A stretch of 64,000 nucleotides of DNA from Bacteroides sp. MSB163 (lineage in GTDB: Bacteria; Bacteroidota; Bacteroidia; Bacteroidales; Bacteroidaceae): contig NZ_CP143867.1 of assembly GCF_036416795.1 (NCBI RefSeq), positions 1,426,001 to 1,490,000 on the forward strand, given 5' to 3'. Under the pieces are notes generated by a model. That model searched no databases. It saw nothing but the letters and a program-made list of their open reading frames with translations, and was not told where the DNA came from. Shown here piece by piece: positions 20,400-29,868 of the stretch. Position numbers and translations under genes: made by a program. How positions within the stretch are numbered: position 1 is the first letter of the stretch; each line of letters begins with the position of its first letter.

Positions 20400-22427
20400 T
20401 TACTTTTCTGCAGACTGATCTGCTGCCAATGGCCAATACGGATTCTGATAAAGAGGAGAATCTTCTACATTATTACCACTTGATAATGTCACTAGAAATT
20501 GCTTATACATAATAGGGGTCAGGTAATGTGCCATGTGCCACATATAGCCATTACTACATTTCTGATTACTATTTTTCTGATAAGGTCGAAGATATTCACT
20601 AACTGCCGGAGAAGATACAGTAGCCTTGTCTGAACCATCAGCCAATAAGTCATTATACCATTTTTCCATTGGTGTGTTCCAGATATGAATTCCTTCTACA
20701 AAATATGGAGTACTTATCATCTGGTCCATAGCCCTCCAACGACACAAATCCATATAGCGTAAGCCCTCTGCCATCAACTCACACCGGCGCTCCCGGCGGA
20801 TATTATACAAAGTAGCATCAATTAGACGCCCACCAGAGTAAGCTCCCCAGTCATTTTTAGCCTCCTCATTCATATCGGTCTGTGATATTGTCTTTTCAAA
20901 ATTGCTATCTACATGAGCACGTTCACGAATAATCTGCCAATATTCTTTAGCAAGGTTATCCAGCGAACTATTTTTCTCATAGCATGCCTCCATATAGTTA
21001 AGTAATGCCTCAGCTGCCCGATAGCAAACAGAGGCAGAATAACTGTTCATATTCAAGTAGTTCGACTGGTCGAAAGAACCTCCTTTTCTCAAAGCATAAC
21101 CAGTCAGATATCCTCTCTGACCGTCTACGGAAGTTATCAACGGATACGGCTCTTCCATCCATGCTTCTGTTCCTTCCGGATTTTCATACAAAATACTTTT
21201 CTGACCAGGTTCCTTTAAGAATACAACCAATCTTGAGTCACGATTCTGACGAACATCATGGATAGTTTTATCACCTTTATAATAATCATTTCCATCGGCA
21301 TAACTGCCATTTTTGTATACAGGCGTTCCGTCAGACATCAAGAAGTTATTTACCAACCCTCGCGTCACACCAATTCTATTATTTCCCTGATTAGCTGCAA
21401 TATCAACAGCATGAGTAACGAGGCTACGCCCATATTGCCGCCACAACAAGACTTCCGGATAGGAAGATAAATCCTCATTAGCAAACATTTCAAAATAAGG
21501 ATTCTCCGGTTCAGTCACCGATTGCTGCAACACACCCGTGTTCACAGTCAGGCTTCCTTTATATTTTTCAGCAACTTCTTTAGCAGCAGCCATAGACTGC
21601 TCAAGGAAATAAGTTATTTCATTATCTATACTTCCCGACTGATATTGATAATTGGCATTATATTCTTTATTCTTTCCTGGCCATCCTTCTCCATTAGGTA
21701 CAAAAGCAGTTCCTTTAAAGTACTTCAACCATGTCCCTTCAAATAGCGCAACTCTCGACTTCAATAGCAAGGCAGCATCCTTGTTTATGCGATTAGTGCT
21801 CATCTGCTGTCCACTCATAAGAGTAGCAGCCTTATCCAAATCAGACAAAATAAATCGTGCCACTTCATTTCTGGGCATCCGCTTGTTAGCTTCAATAAGA
21901 ACATCTTTGTCATCAGGCAAAGGTTCTGTTACAATCGGAAAATCACCAAACTTCCAATAACGTTTAAAATATTCACAAGCACGCAAGAAATAAACTTCAC
22001 CAATATAGTGCTTGATTTCTGATATATTTCCTTCTATGGTATTCTGTGAGCCATTCAGGTCTTCACCATACTTCACCAATACATTTGAAAGGAAAAAATT
22101 AGTATGATAAATCCAATCGAATTTCCAATCATTACTCTCTGTATTAGGAACTTTCCATAGTCCATCAGCATAAATATTACTTGCTTCAGCCCCTGTTTGA
22201 TTATCAGTGCCTGTATCTACCCCATAAATTCCATAATTATTACCACTATTGGAATGAGACGGAAGAATATCAGAGTACATTCTGTCGGCATAAGCCTTAA
22301 GTTGGGAACTACTCGTAAAATAAGTTTCCGGAGAAAGGTTTGACTGAGGAGTCCTGTCTAGAAAATCATCACAAGAGACAAGTCCGGTTACCACGGCACT
22401 TATCATTATTATTTTTGCTATTTTCAT
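20400..22427 (-). CDS. SusD/RagB family glycan-binding lipoprotein (PUL2)
   Basis: A 675-residue lipoprotein, SPII site GLVSC at about residue 19, followed by DDFLDRTPQSNLSPETYF, a typical SusD start. SusD helices are visible (IGEVYFLRACEYFKRYWKFG; YRAAEALLNYMEAC) and the RagB motif ERRCELMAEGLRYMDLCRWR is near the C terminus. Partner of the SusC immediately upstream (12-bp gap). Ligand not predictable. Confidence 0.95.
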   Translation of the reverse strand: MKIAKIIMISAVVTGLVSCDDFLDRTPQSNLSPETYFTSSSQLKAYADRMYSDILPSHSNSGNNYGIYGVDTGTDNQTGAEASNIYADGLWKVPNTESNDWKFDWIYHTNFFLSNVLVKYGEDLNGSQNTIEGNISEIKHYIGEVYFLRACEYFKRYWKFGDFPIVTEPLPDDKDVLIEANKRMPRNEVARFILSDLDKAATLMSGQQMSTNRINKDAALLLKSRVALFEGTWLKYFKGTAFVPNGEGWPGKNKEYNANYQYQSGSIDNEITYFLEQSMAAAKEVAEKYKGSLTVNTGVLQQSVTEPENPYFEMFANEDLSSYPEVLLWRQYGRSLVTHAVDIAANQGNNRIGVTRGLVNNFLMSDGTPVYKNGSYADGNDYYKGDKTIHDVRQNRDSRLVVFLKEPGQKSILYENPEGTEAWMEEPYPLITSVDGQRGYLTGYALRKGGSFDQSNYLNMNSYSASVCYRAAEALLNYMEACYEKNSSLDNLAKEYWQIIRERAHVDSNFEKTISQTDMNEEAKNDWGAYSGGRLIDATLYNIRRERRCELMAEGLRYMDLCRWRAMDQMISTPYFVEGIHIWNTPMEKWYNDLLADGSDKATVSSPAVSEYLRPYQKNSNQKCSNGYMWHMAHYLTPIMYKQFLVTLSSGNNVEDSPLYQNPYWPLAADQSAEK

Positions 22428-22439
22428 TTTATCAAATTA

Positions 22440-24836
22440 TTAAAAGGTTACATTAAGACCAAAAGACCAGGTTCTGGAAAGTGGATATGCATTTCCTCGT
22501 TTATCAAATCCACCATTGATTGTTTCCGGATCATACAGTGCAGAAAGAGAGGTTCCCGTCCAAAGATTCTCACCGGATACATAGAGCCTGCATTTATTCA
22601 AGCCAATCTTTTGTATCCATTGCTTGGGTAATGAATAACCAATCTGAAGATTCTTCAGGCGGATATAAGAAGCATCCTGCAAATAACGACTTTGTACTTT
22701 CTGATTCTTCGTTCCGTTATCCATCACCGGACGAGGATAATATGCATCCAAATTAGCGGAAATTTCATGTCCGGGTAAACCAATTGGTTCTGCACGGAAA
22801 TAATCATTGTGTTCTTCAAGCCCAATGGAGTACCACATACCTGTATAGATTCCCCAGAAAGTTCCACCATTACACCAGTAATCACGCTTCATTACACCCT
22901 GGAAGAAACAACGTATATCAAAACCTTTCCAGTCAGCCGTCAAATCAAGACCAAAGAAATAGCGGGGTGTATTATTACCAATCACTTTTAAATCACCATG
23001 ATCTTCCAAAGTACGTCCGCCTTCAGTAATACCAGACTTACCATCCAAATCTTTGTACATAATATCACCTGCAGCCCAATTAAATCCTAAAGCATCTTGA
23101 CCGCCCACTTTATTAAGATGTTCCTGCATTTCAGCATCACTTTTAGCAATCCCTACAGTCTCAAAGCCCCATATTTCACCGATCTCCCTTCCTGCAATAT
23201 AAGTGTTGATAGAGTGAGCACTATTACCCGGATAACTTTCTATGACGGTCTTTGCATCCGACAATACAAGTCCAACTCCATATCCCAAACCATTATTCAG
23301 TCTATCTCTCCAGTTGATATTCAAATCCCAACCAGTGGTCTTTAAGTCACAGTTATTAGTTTTAGGAACTTTAATCCCCAAAATACCAGGTAATTCAGGA
23401 GCAGAGCCTACCATATTATCTGTATATCGTGTATAATAATCGAATGATCCCGTCAAGCGATTATTAAAAAGCCCGAACTCTAAGCCTATATTCCATGTAC
23501 GTACAGTCTCCCAAGTCAATGAAGTACTAACTAAATCGCCTATTAATGCTGTATTGGGCTTCTTCAAATTTTCCATCCAACCTCCATCATAAGCACCTAA
23601 ATACATCATCCGATAAGTCGGATACCATGAATTAGTATTCTGATTGCCAAGCTCACCATAAGAAAAACGTAACTTCAGTGCATTTACTGTTCCACTAAGC
23701 GGTTCCCAAAATTCCTCATTAGCAATATTCCATCCCACAGAAGCCGAAGGAGAAGCCTGCCAGCGGCTACCACGCCTGAATCGGGAAGTTCCGTCATAAC
23801 GCATATTGAACTCTGCTAAATAACGCCCTTTATAGTCATAATTCACTCGTCCGAAAAAACCTGCTGTAGCCCATTCATTATAGTTACCTTTGATTGAAGG
23901 GGTTAATTCTTTTCCATTTCCATCCGTACCAGTAGTCAAATCAAATTGAGGCATACCGTCTACCATCAGTCCGTTTTTCAGAACCGAAGAATACTCCTGC
24001 TTCATCTCTTCAATTTGCAGACCTGCCATCACTTTCAAATTATGGACATCATTGAATGAATGTTCATAAGTACTGTAGACATTCAGATTCCAGAAATCCT
24101 CTTTTTTATTTTCACTATACAGATATGAAGTACCATTTGTATTAACCACATTTCCGTTTACATCATGGTTATAGACTGGTAACCCTGTCTCTTTTACATT
24201 GTAATCCAATATACTATAATTAAAGTCTATGTTAGTCACCCATCCTTTAATTGGTTCTATCAACAGAGAGGCCTGATAATAATGTTGATCAGAAGTCGTA
24301 TTACGATTCCCTCCCTCAGCCAAAACCATGGCCGGGTTTGTTGCATTATTATCAAAATAATATCCATTAGGGTCATAAACAGGAAGATTAGGCCATGTCA
24401 AGCGATCAAAACATTCATAAAACCAGCCGTTAAAAGCTTTAGGCCGTTCATTCTCTTTCCTCACGAAACGAGTAGTAAGATTGAACTTCAACCAATCGGT
24501 TAAAGTAGTATTAAGCTTAGCTGTAGCCGAATAGCGCTCTACACCATCATGTCCATGACGTAATAAACCATTTTGATTCAGATAATTAAAAGAAGCATAA
24601 TAAGCCACTCTTTCTGCCCCGCCATTCACGCTTAAGTTATGCTCCTGTGAGAACACATTGTCTTCATACACTTCTTTATACCAGTCTGTATTCGCATAAG
24701 CATTTGTAAAAGGATCATAATCCGGTTTACCCCATTGCCCATTTGAGGAAGATGGAACTCCACCGCCAATCTTCCCAGATTGATAATCAATCATCTGCTG
24801 CATAATATCATCATTGAAAATCATCCCCCCCACCAT
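22440..24836 (-). pseudogene. SusC-like TonB-dependent transporter, barrel part (frameshifted gene, PUL2)
   Basis: The C-terminal 798 codons of a SusC. It covers the end of the plug and the full barrel (WYKEVYEDNVFSQEHNLSV, FGRVNYDYKGRYLAEFNMRY, RLSFSYGELGNQNT-type barrel motifs) and ends in the expected aromatic (FGLNVTF). It begins in frame +1 relative to the N-terminal part; the two overlap at 24811-24836. Deleting one base of the C7 run at 24825-24831 (G7 on the coding strand) restores a single open frame of about 1150 residues. On its own this part lacks signal peptide, TonB box and plug and could not work. Confidence 0.9.
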
Positions 24837-25905
24837 TATTCAAAGATGCGGCATTAAAGAAGTTAGCAAAAGTATAAGAATCCATCATTTTAGGTAAATT
24901 GATGGGGCTTGCTATACGGAAATTATTATTATAACTTATAGAGGCCTTTCCAGCCTTACCTTTTTTAGTCGTAATCAATATTACCCCAAAAGGTGCACGC
25001 GAACCATAAATAGAAGCTGCCGCCGCATCTTTCAGCACAGAAATGTTCTCAATATCTTGTGGATTGACAGTATTAATATCTCCCTCCATACCATCAATTA
25101 AAATCAGCGGACTCCCACTTGACCCATCACCGATGGTACCCACACCACGAATATTGATGCTCATATTCTGATCCAGTTCACCGGTACTGGTAGAAATCTG
25201 TAAGCCCGGAACTAGTCCTTGCAAAGCCTGAGTAGCAGTTGCTACAGGACGTGCCTCAAATGTTTCTGCATCTACCGTACTGACAGCACCGGTCAGGTTC
25301 ACTTTTTTCTGCGTTCCAAAACCGATAACCACCACTTCATCCAAAGTTTGAGTATCTTCTTTTAAAGTCACTGCCAATGATTTTTCTCCTACAGGAACCA
25401 CACGTAGTTCTTTGTAACCAATATACGATACACACAATGTACTACCAACAGATACCTCCAAAGTAAAATTTCCATCTATATCAGTAATCGTACCATTCGA
25501 AGGATTGCCTTCTTCGGTGACTGTCGCCCCGATTACCGGTTCACCTTCCACATCAGTCACTGTACCTTTAATCTTTTGCTTCTTTTGTTCCTTTGTGGAG
25601 TTCTGGTCTTGAGTCCCCTTTCTGACAATTATACTTTTCCCTTGAATTTCATAGGAAACATTTTGTCCTTTCAGTATCTGTTTGACAGCTTCATCCAATT
25701 GACCGGCATCAATTGATACTTTTCTATCGGTATTAATATCTCCTGCAATATAAACGAATGAATAACCACTTTGAGTTTGTAACTCCGTTATCGCCTTCTT
25801 CACCGATACATTGCTCATTTTCAAAGATATATCCTGAGAATATATACTAAGATTCAGGCATAGCAAAGCCCCGACCACAAGGATGGCCTTTTTTCTGTAA
25901 TTCAT
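24811..25905 (-). pseudogene. SusC-like TonB-dependent transporter, N-terminal part with STN domain (frameshifted gene, PUL2)
   Basis: The N-terminal 364 residues: signal peptide ending SIYSQ; an STN signalling domain at about 25-95 (VSVKKAITELQTQSGYSFVY); a carboxypeptidase-regulatory-like domain at about 110-195 (GTITDIDGNFTLEV); a TonB-box region (LDEVVVIGFGTQKK) and most of the plug (LILIDGMEGDINTV, LKDAAAASIYGSRAPFG). It ends after a G7 tract. An STN domain is the part that talks to a FecR anti-sigma factor, matching the FecR/ECF pair directly upstream. The G7 tract is a plausible slipped-strand switch, or an assembly error. Confidence 0.9.
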
Positions 25906-26029
25906 AAATTTAGAAATTAATGATTAAAACATCTGATAAAAGGCGCTCTTAAAGAAATGTTTTTGCTACTTTTGTAACACTTCTTAAAAGCATCTCACAC
26001 TTAATTGACTGAGTTGAGGAACGAGAAGT

Positions 26030-26064
26030 GAAAATCGGAAGGTCTCGTACATCTTCCGATTTTC
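26030..26064 (-). terminator. Hairpin terminator after fecR-like gene
   Basis: A perfect 12-bp stem (GAAAATCGGAAG and CTTCCGATTTTC) with an 11-base loop, downstream of FecR and upstream of SusC. It separates the regulator genes from susC, so susC probably has its own promoter in 25906-26029; no TAnnTTTG box was seen there, as would be expected of an ECF-dependent promoter. Confidence 0.6.
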
Positions 26065-26150
26065 TTATATACTCTATATGTTCCCCTTTTTAGTTAGCTA
26101 TTATGGACTTCTGTTCATAATTAATTAATATTTAAGGTTTAACAAAAAAA

Positions 26151-27161
26151 TTAATATAAGACGATTTTCTCTCCTTTCAACGTATAATGTACTTTTCCGG
26201 TAGCAGACAGTGCGTCCAATATATCATTAATACCTTGCTTAGTCCGGTTAAAGTTTCCATAAAATCTAAGTTCCTTCAAAGATTCTTCGGTAAACTCTAT
26301 TTTTACACCATAGCTTCTTTCCAATATTTTGGCAACTTCCAGCAATGGTGTTTCGTCAAATGAAAGGCAGCCTTCTGCCCATCGCAATACTGTCTGAGCA
26401 TTTATCGACTCTTTTTTCATCACTTTCTCCTTCTTGTCCAGCACCATTTGTTCATCAGGTATCAAAACCAAATCAGCCTCTTGACGAATTTTATTCTTCA
26501 AAGCCACTTTGCCTTCTATCAGAGATACAACAACTTCCCCATCTTCAGGATAATCGCGAAAATTGAACTTAGTTCCCAAAACTCGCACCTGTACATCCTC
26601 CGTCCTGACATAAAACGGTATCTTCCGGTTATGTGCCACTTCAAAATATCCTTCACCTTGCAAAGTCACTTCACGACTGTTTACACCAAAATCCTGTGCA
26701 TAAGTGATACGGGAATCAGAGTTCAGCAATACTGTTGTTCCATCCGGTAAATGAAGACGAGTTTGCGAGCCTGCCGGTGCTTCTACTTCTATTTCCGCCA
26801 AGGCATTTCTTAAGTTGTCTTCTCCTTTCTGATATGAAAAATATGAAATAAAACCGAGTAGTAAAATTGCTGCTGCGTATTTGTACAAACTTCTCCACAC
26901 AAAGTTTTTCGTCTTTCTCTTCTCAGCTTTTTGCCTTTCCAGCCGTTTCTCAAAACGTTCAAAAGCCTTTTCCTGATCATAATATTCTCCTCCATTCTCC
27001 TGCACCGCAGAGAACCAGATTTCCTGGCATTTCATAAAGTACACACGGTTTTCCTCCGATTCGGCAATCCATGTTTTCAATTCTTCCAAAGCATTTACTT
27101 CCAACCCTTCTGCCAGGAAGGTAGAAATCAGTTCATCTATATGTGCTGTTTTTGTTTCCAT
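26151..27161 (-). CDS. FecR-family anti-sigma factor (PUL2)
   Basis: A 336-residue inner-membrane regulator. A cytosolic anti-sigma region (about 1-88) comes first, then one membrane segment at about 91-108 (YAAAILLLGFISYFSYQ), then the periplasmic FecR domain (PAGSQTRLHLPDGTTVLLNS, VTLQGEGYFEVAH, VRVLGTKFNFRDY) and a C-terminal DUF4974 STN-like domain (SFDETPLLEVAKILERSYGV). It should hold the adjacent ECF sigma factor until the STN domain of the PUL2 SusC reports ligand. It lies 71 bp after the sigma gene. Confidence 0.93.
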   Translation of the reverse strand: METKTAHIDELISTFLAEGLEVNALEELKTWIAESEENRVYFMKCQEIWFSAVQENGGEYYDQEKAFERFEKRLERQKAEKRKTKNFVWRSLYKYAAAILLLGFISYFSYQKGEDNLRNALAEIEVEAPAGSQTRLHLPDGTTVLLNSDSRITYAQDFGVNSREVTLQGEGYFEVAHNRKIPFYVRTEDVQVRVLGTKFNFRDYPEDGEVVVSLIEGKVALKNKIRQEADLVLIPDEQMVLDKKEKVMKKESINAQTVLRWAEGCLSFDETPLLEVAKILERSYGVKIEFTEESLKELRFYGNFNRTKQGINDILDALSATGKVHYTLKGEKIVLY

Positions 27162-27232
27162 ATTGGTGTCTCTATAATGATGACGATTTTTTTATTTGAT
27201 AGGGTAGTCTAAATTGGGTTTTTCTCACTATT

Positions 27233-27823
27233 TCAGCCGAAAAAAAAGAAGAAGATAGTCAGCAGATATTTGCCAAGCTTAGTATACAAGGTAGCCAAAG
27301 CATTCTTTATATGATATTTAACGGTATTTATAGAGATTCCGGTTTCTTGTGAGATTTCCTCATACTTTTTTCCTTCAAACCTGCTTTTTCGAAAAACTTG
27401 TCGACATTCTTCAGGCAATTCATCAATAGCACGATAAATCTCATGTTCTAATTCCCTTTCCAATAATGAGCCCAAGGGAGTATCTTCAGAGGTTATATAC
27501 CGCTCCCTGATATCTTCATCTTCGCCTAATACAGAGAAAGTTACTTCACTTTGTTCCCTTTTAGAAGACAGATAATCCTTACAGCGATTACGGACCGCCT
27601 GTACCAAATAGCTGCGTAAAGAGATTTGTATATTCAGAAGCTCACGAACCTCCCAAATATGGAATATTACATCACCTACAAGTGTCTCTGCTAGAAAGCC
27701 ATCTCCTACAAATTCACGAGCCACATGACATAACATACTATAATGATTCCGGTACAGATATCTATAAGCTTCCTCATTACCTTGTTTCAACTGCTCAATA
27801 ACTAACTGTTCTGAAAATTCCAT
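27233..27823 (-). CDS. ECF RNA polymerase sigma-70 factor (PUL2)
   Basis: A 196-residue sigma factor. Start chosen at the ATG at 27823 (MEFSEQLVIEQLKQ); the longer frame to 27931 has no family similarity and would cover the promoter region. Region 2 at about 15-85 (AYRYLYRNHYSMLCHVA, IWEVRELLNI, RSYLVQAVRNRCKDYL), region 4 at about 125-185 (ELPEECRQVFRKSRFEGKKY, EISQETGISINTVKYHIKNA). Bacteroidetes-type ECF that with FecR forms a trans-envelope switch; ECF/FecR control in Bacteroides is often found on host-glycan PULs. Confidence 0.93.
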   Translation of the reverse strand: MEFSEQLVIEQLKQGNEEAYRYLYRNHYSMLCHVAREFVGDGFLAETLVGDVIFHIWEVRELLNIQISLRSYLVQAVRNRCKDYLSSKREQSEVTFSVLGEDEDIRERYITSEDTPLGSLLERELEHEIYRAIDELPEECRQVFRKSRFEGKKYEEISQETGISINTVKYHIKNALATLYTKLGKYLLTIFFFFFG

Positions 27824-27844
27824 GCCACCAGATTTAAGTATAGG

Positions 27845-27902
27845 CAAAGGTAGAAAAATATTAGTGCCTGTAAAATATATCAGAATAAAATAACTACTTT
27901 TG
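27845..27902. promoter_or_regulatory. Divergent -7 boxes for the sigma factor and the DUF6078 gene
   Basis: TACCTTTG on the minus strand (27845-27852) lies 22 bp from the sigma-factor ATG, and TACTTTTG on the plus strand (27895-27902) lies 63 bp before the DUF6078 ATG. Both fit TAnnTTTG exactly. No convincing -33 TTTG was found at the usual distance for either. Confidence 0.4.
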
Positions 27903-27964
27903 CAGTACCCCTTAGGAACCATTATGCACAAGCAAACACACTAAGGAGCAAACAACTCACAACT

Positions 27965-28399
27965 ATGGAAGAAGAACATCATTTTACGAACGTACCCTAC
28001 AATTACCCCTTATGCCTCAACCGCCAATGCCCCAAAGCATCTACCTGCCTGCGGCAACTGGTAGAGCAAGAAGTGCCGGACAGTATGGAATACTGGGTAG
28101 TCATCAGCCCCAAATACCAGGCTAAACTGAAGGGTGCATGTCCCCATTATCGCTCCAGTCAAAAAGTGCAATATGCCAAAGGCTGCATGAATATCCTTGA
28201 TAACCTGCCCCACAAGCAAAGACAACTCGCCATAATCCATCTGGTAGAATACTTCAGCCGAAGAACCTATTACCGCATCCGCAAAGGCGAACGCCTCCTC
28301 AGCCCTGCCGAACAAAGGGACGTACAGAAAATCTTCAAACAGTGCGGTGCAACCGGAAAACAGGAGTTTGACGCTTACGTAGAAGACTACGAATGGTAA
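27965..28399 (+). CDS. DUF6078 family protein
   Basis: A small cytosolic protein of 144 residues that I recognise as a Bacteroides family (DUF6078) of unknown function. A cysteine cluster near the N terminus, C17, C22 and C28 (LCLNRQCPKASTCL), with another Cys in GACPHY, suggests metal binding. A basic helical segment, FSRRTYYRIRKGERLLSPAEQ, follows and the end DAYVEDYEW is family-typical. No signal peptide. It stands alone between PUL2 and the ATPase gene and is followed by an unusual tandem palindromic repeat. Confidence 0.75.
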   Translation: MEEEHHFTNVPYNYPLCLNRQCPKASTCLRQLVEQEVPDSMEYWVVISPKYQAKLKGACPHYRSSQKVQYAKGCMNILDNLPHKQRQLAIIHLVEYFSRRTYYRIRKGERLLSPAEQRDVQKIFKQCGATGKQEFDAYVEDYEW

Positions 28400-28449
28400 C
28401 AATCTCCCCCATCTGCAGGCTAGCTACCTCCCATCTATAGATCCATGCT

Positions 28450-28537
28450 TTTGCCATGCCTATGGCACAACTTTGCCATCATAGTGGCACAACATTGCCA
28501 TGCCTATGGCACGACTGTGCCAAAGCGGTGGCAAGAA
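28450..28537. repeat. Four tandem 22-bp palindromic units
   Basis: Four abutting 22-bp units start at 28450, 28472, 28494 and 28516. Each has the form TTGCCA, a variable centre of about 8 bases, then TGGCAcaAC, so each unit is itself an inverted repeat (TGCCA/TGGCA). Units 1 and 3 share the 18-mer TTGCCATGCCTATGGCAC. The copies diverge towards the right. The block lies between the convergent DUF6078 and ATPase genes. Confidence 0.85.
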
Positions 28538-28607
28538 TCAGGCACAGCTCTACGGTTTCGGCAACGCCGCATTCCCGGCAGATTAAAGCTGCAAGGCAGC
28601 AAAATGA

Positions 28608-29744
28608 TCAGGCAGGAGGAATACACACTCTCTTCTTAAACCAAACCCCAAACACAGGATCAGAAAGTGTGACTCTTGGTCCGTCTGTCTCTATCAGCTC
28701 TTTCTGCAACAAAGCGTTTTTCAGACGGATAATATTGGCCGAAGTACCTAAATTATACTTTTGCAGCACCTCTTTACGGCTGAATCCTGAATCGACTCCA
28801 TCAATAATAGCCCGCAGGAAATTCATTTGATAAGATGAAAGGGATTCTATTTCATTTTGGAACAAGATGTTGTTTTGATCCAACAAATCTTCTAAAGCAG
28901 CTGAAAGCTGAGTATCGGTAGCAGCACCGGCAGTGTGTATCCAAAGTAACCAGGAAAGTTGCTGCACATAGGAGGAATGATTATCAACGAGCCTGCATAT
29001 TTCTTCGGCCAAACCGGAGGAAATATGTTTTCCGGTATCCGCAAAACGCCGGCAAATGTATTCCACCCAATACTTCGTTTCTATTTTAGTAAGATAGATA
29101 GCATCTCCGAATTTATAGAAGGGCAGGTTCCTCCTCTCAAAAAGTTCATTCATCAGGTGCTTCTTACTCCCAAAGAGGCAATAAGATACGTGCTGTTGCA
29201 ACTGCCAAACGGTACGCAGTTTCTTTTGGAAAGTTTTGGAGTCCTCAAAGTCCGAAATCTGCTGGAACTCATCAATGCAAATTACAATCTGAATACCTTT
29301 CTCGCGAGCTATCTTCTCGGGTAGTTGCAGAATATCGGTTTCAAAACTATCACCTCTAACATATTCAAAGTTGATTGAGAAATCGTTCATCGGGTCTGTC
29401 CCAATAGAGATTTTAGGATTGATATGCGACAGGAAAAGTTTGGCATTCTCTATCCATTCATCCCATTTGGATGAGGTCTGCTTAAGTACGGAAGTGGTCC
29501 AAAGGCGATAAAATTCCTGCTCGGTTCGGCAGGAAAAGATGTCCATATATACAACCTTTCTTTTCGCGGTTTGAGCCATTTGGGCCACTTTTTTCACCAA
29601 TGACGTTTTTCCCCACCTACGAGGAGAAATCAATATGGTATTTACACCATGTGTAAAGTTGAGAAGCAGACGCTCTGTTTCTTTTTCGCGGTCGGTAAAG
29701 TTTTCACCGGAGGTGGCTACACCAAATACAAATGGCTTTTCCAT
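28608..29744 (-). CDS. Archaeal-type AAA/STAND ATPase
   Basis: A 378-residue ATP-binding protein. Start set at the ATG at 29744 (MEKPFVFG); the TTG at 29771 merely extends the frame. Walker A SPRRWGKTS at residues 40-48, Walker B VICIDEFQQI, sensor-like FGSKKHLM, then a C-terminal winged-helix (SRKEVLQKYNLGTSANIIRL, ending VFGVWFKKR). This matches the archaeal ATPase/DEXX-box P-loop family, which is multi-copy in Bacteroidetes and often linked to mobility or defence; the function is not known. A 44-bp perfect palindrome lies 50 bp upstream. Confidence 0.8.
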   Translation of the reverse strand: MEKPFVFGVATSGENFTDREKETERLLLNFTHGVNTILISPRRWGKTSLVKKVAQMAQTAKRKVVYMDIFSCRTEQEFYRLWTTSVLKQTSSKWDEWIENAKLFLSHINPKISIGTDPMNDFSINFEYVRGDSFETDILQLPEKIAREKGIQIVICIDEFQQISDFEDSKTFQKKLRTVWQLQQHVSYCLFGSKKHLMNELFERRNLPFYKFGDAIYLTKIETKYWVEYICRRFADTGKHISSGLAEEICRLVDNHSSYVQQLSWLLWIHTAGAATDTQLSAALEDLLDQNNILFQNEIESLSSYQMNFLRAIIDGVDSGFSRKEVLQKYNLGTSANIIRLKNALLQKELIETDGPRVTLSDPVFGVWFKKRVCIPPA

Positions 29745-29793
29745 AATGCAAAAGTTTACTGTTATCTGCAAAATAAACGATTTATTTGATGAT

Positions 29794-29837
29794 AAACAAG
29801 TTTGTTACAAACAAAGTTGTTTGTAACAAACTTGTTT
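29794..29837. repeat. 44-bp perfect palindrome upstream of the ATPase gene
   Basis: Two 21-bp arms are fully complementary with a 2-base centre (AG); each arm also holds the smaller palindrome-like core GTTTGTTACAAAC (GTTTGTAACAAAC in the other arm). It lies between the end of the HTCS gene and the start of the ATPase gene, both on the minus strand. It could end HTCS transcription, but there is no T run; a binding site controlling the ATPase gene is as likely. Confidence 0.85.
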
Positions 29838-29868
29838 GATAACATTGTATTATTACCACCTATCCCCT

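Noticed and set aside
28450..28537. CRISPR array
   Set aside because: The 22-bp units abut without spacers and are themselves palindromic; no cas genes are nearby.
28456..28830. Plus-strand frame of 124 codons across the tandem palindromes
   Set aside because: The frame merely translates the repeats and runs antisense into the ATPase gene.
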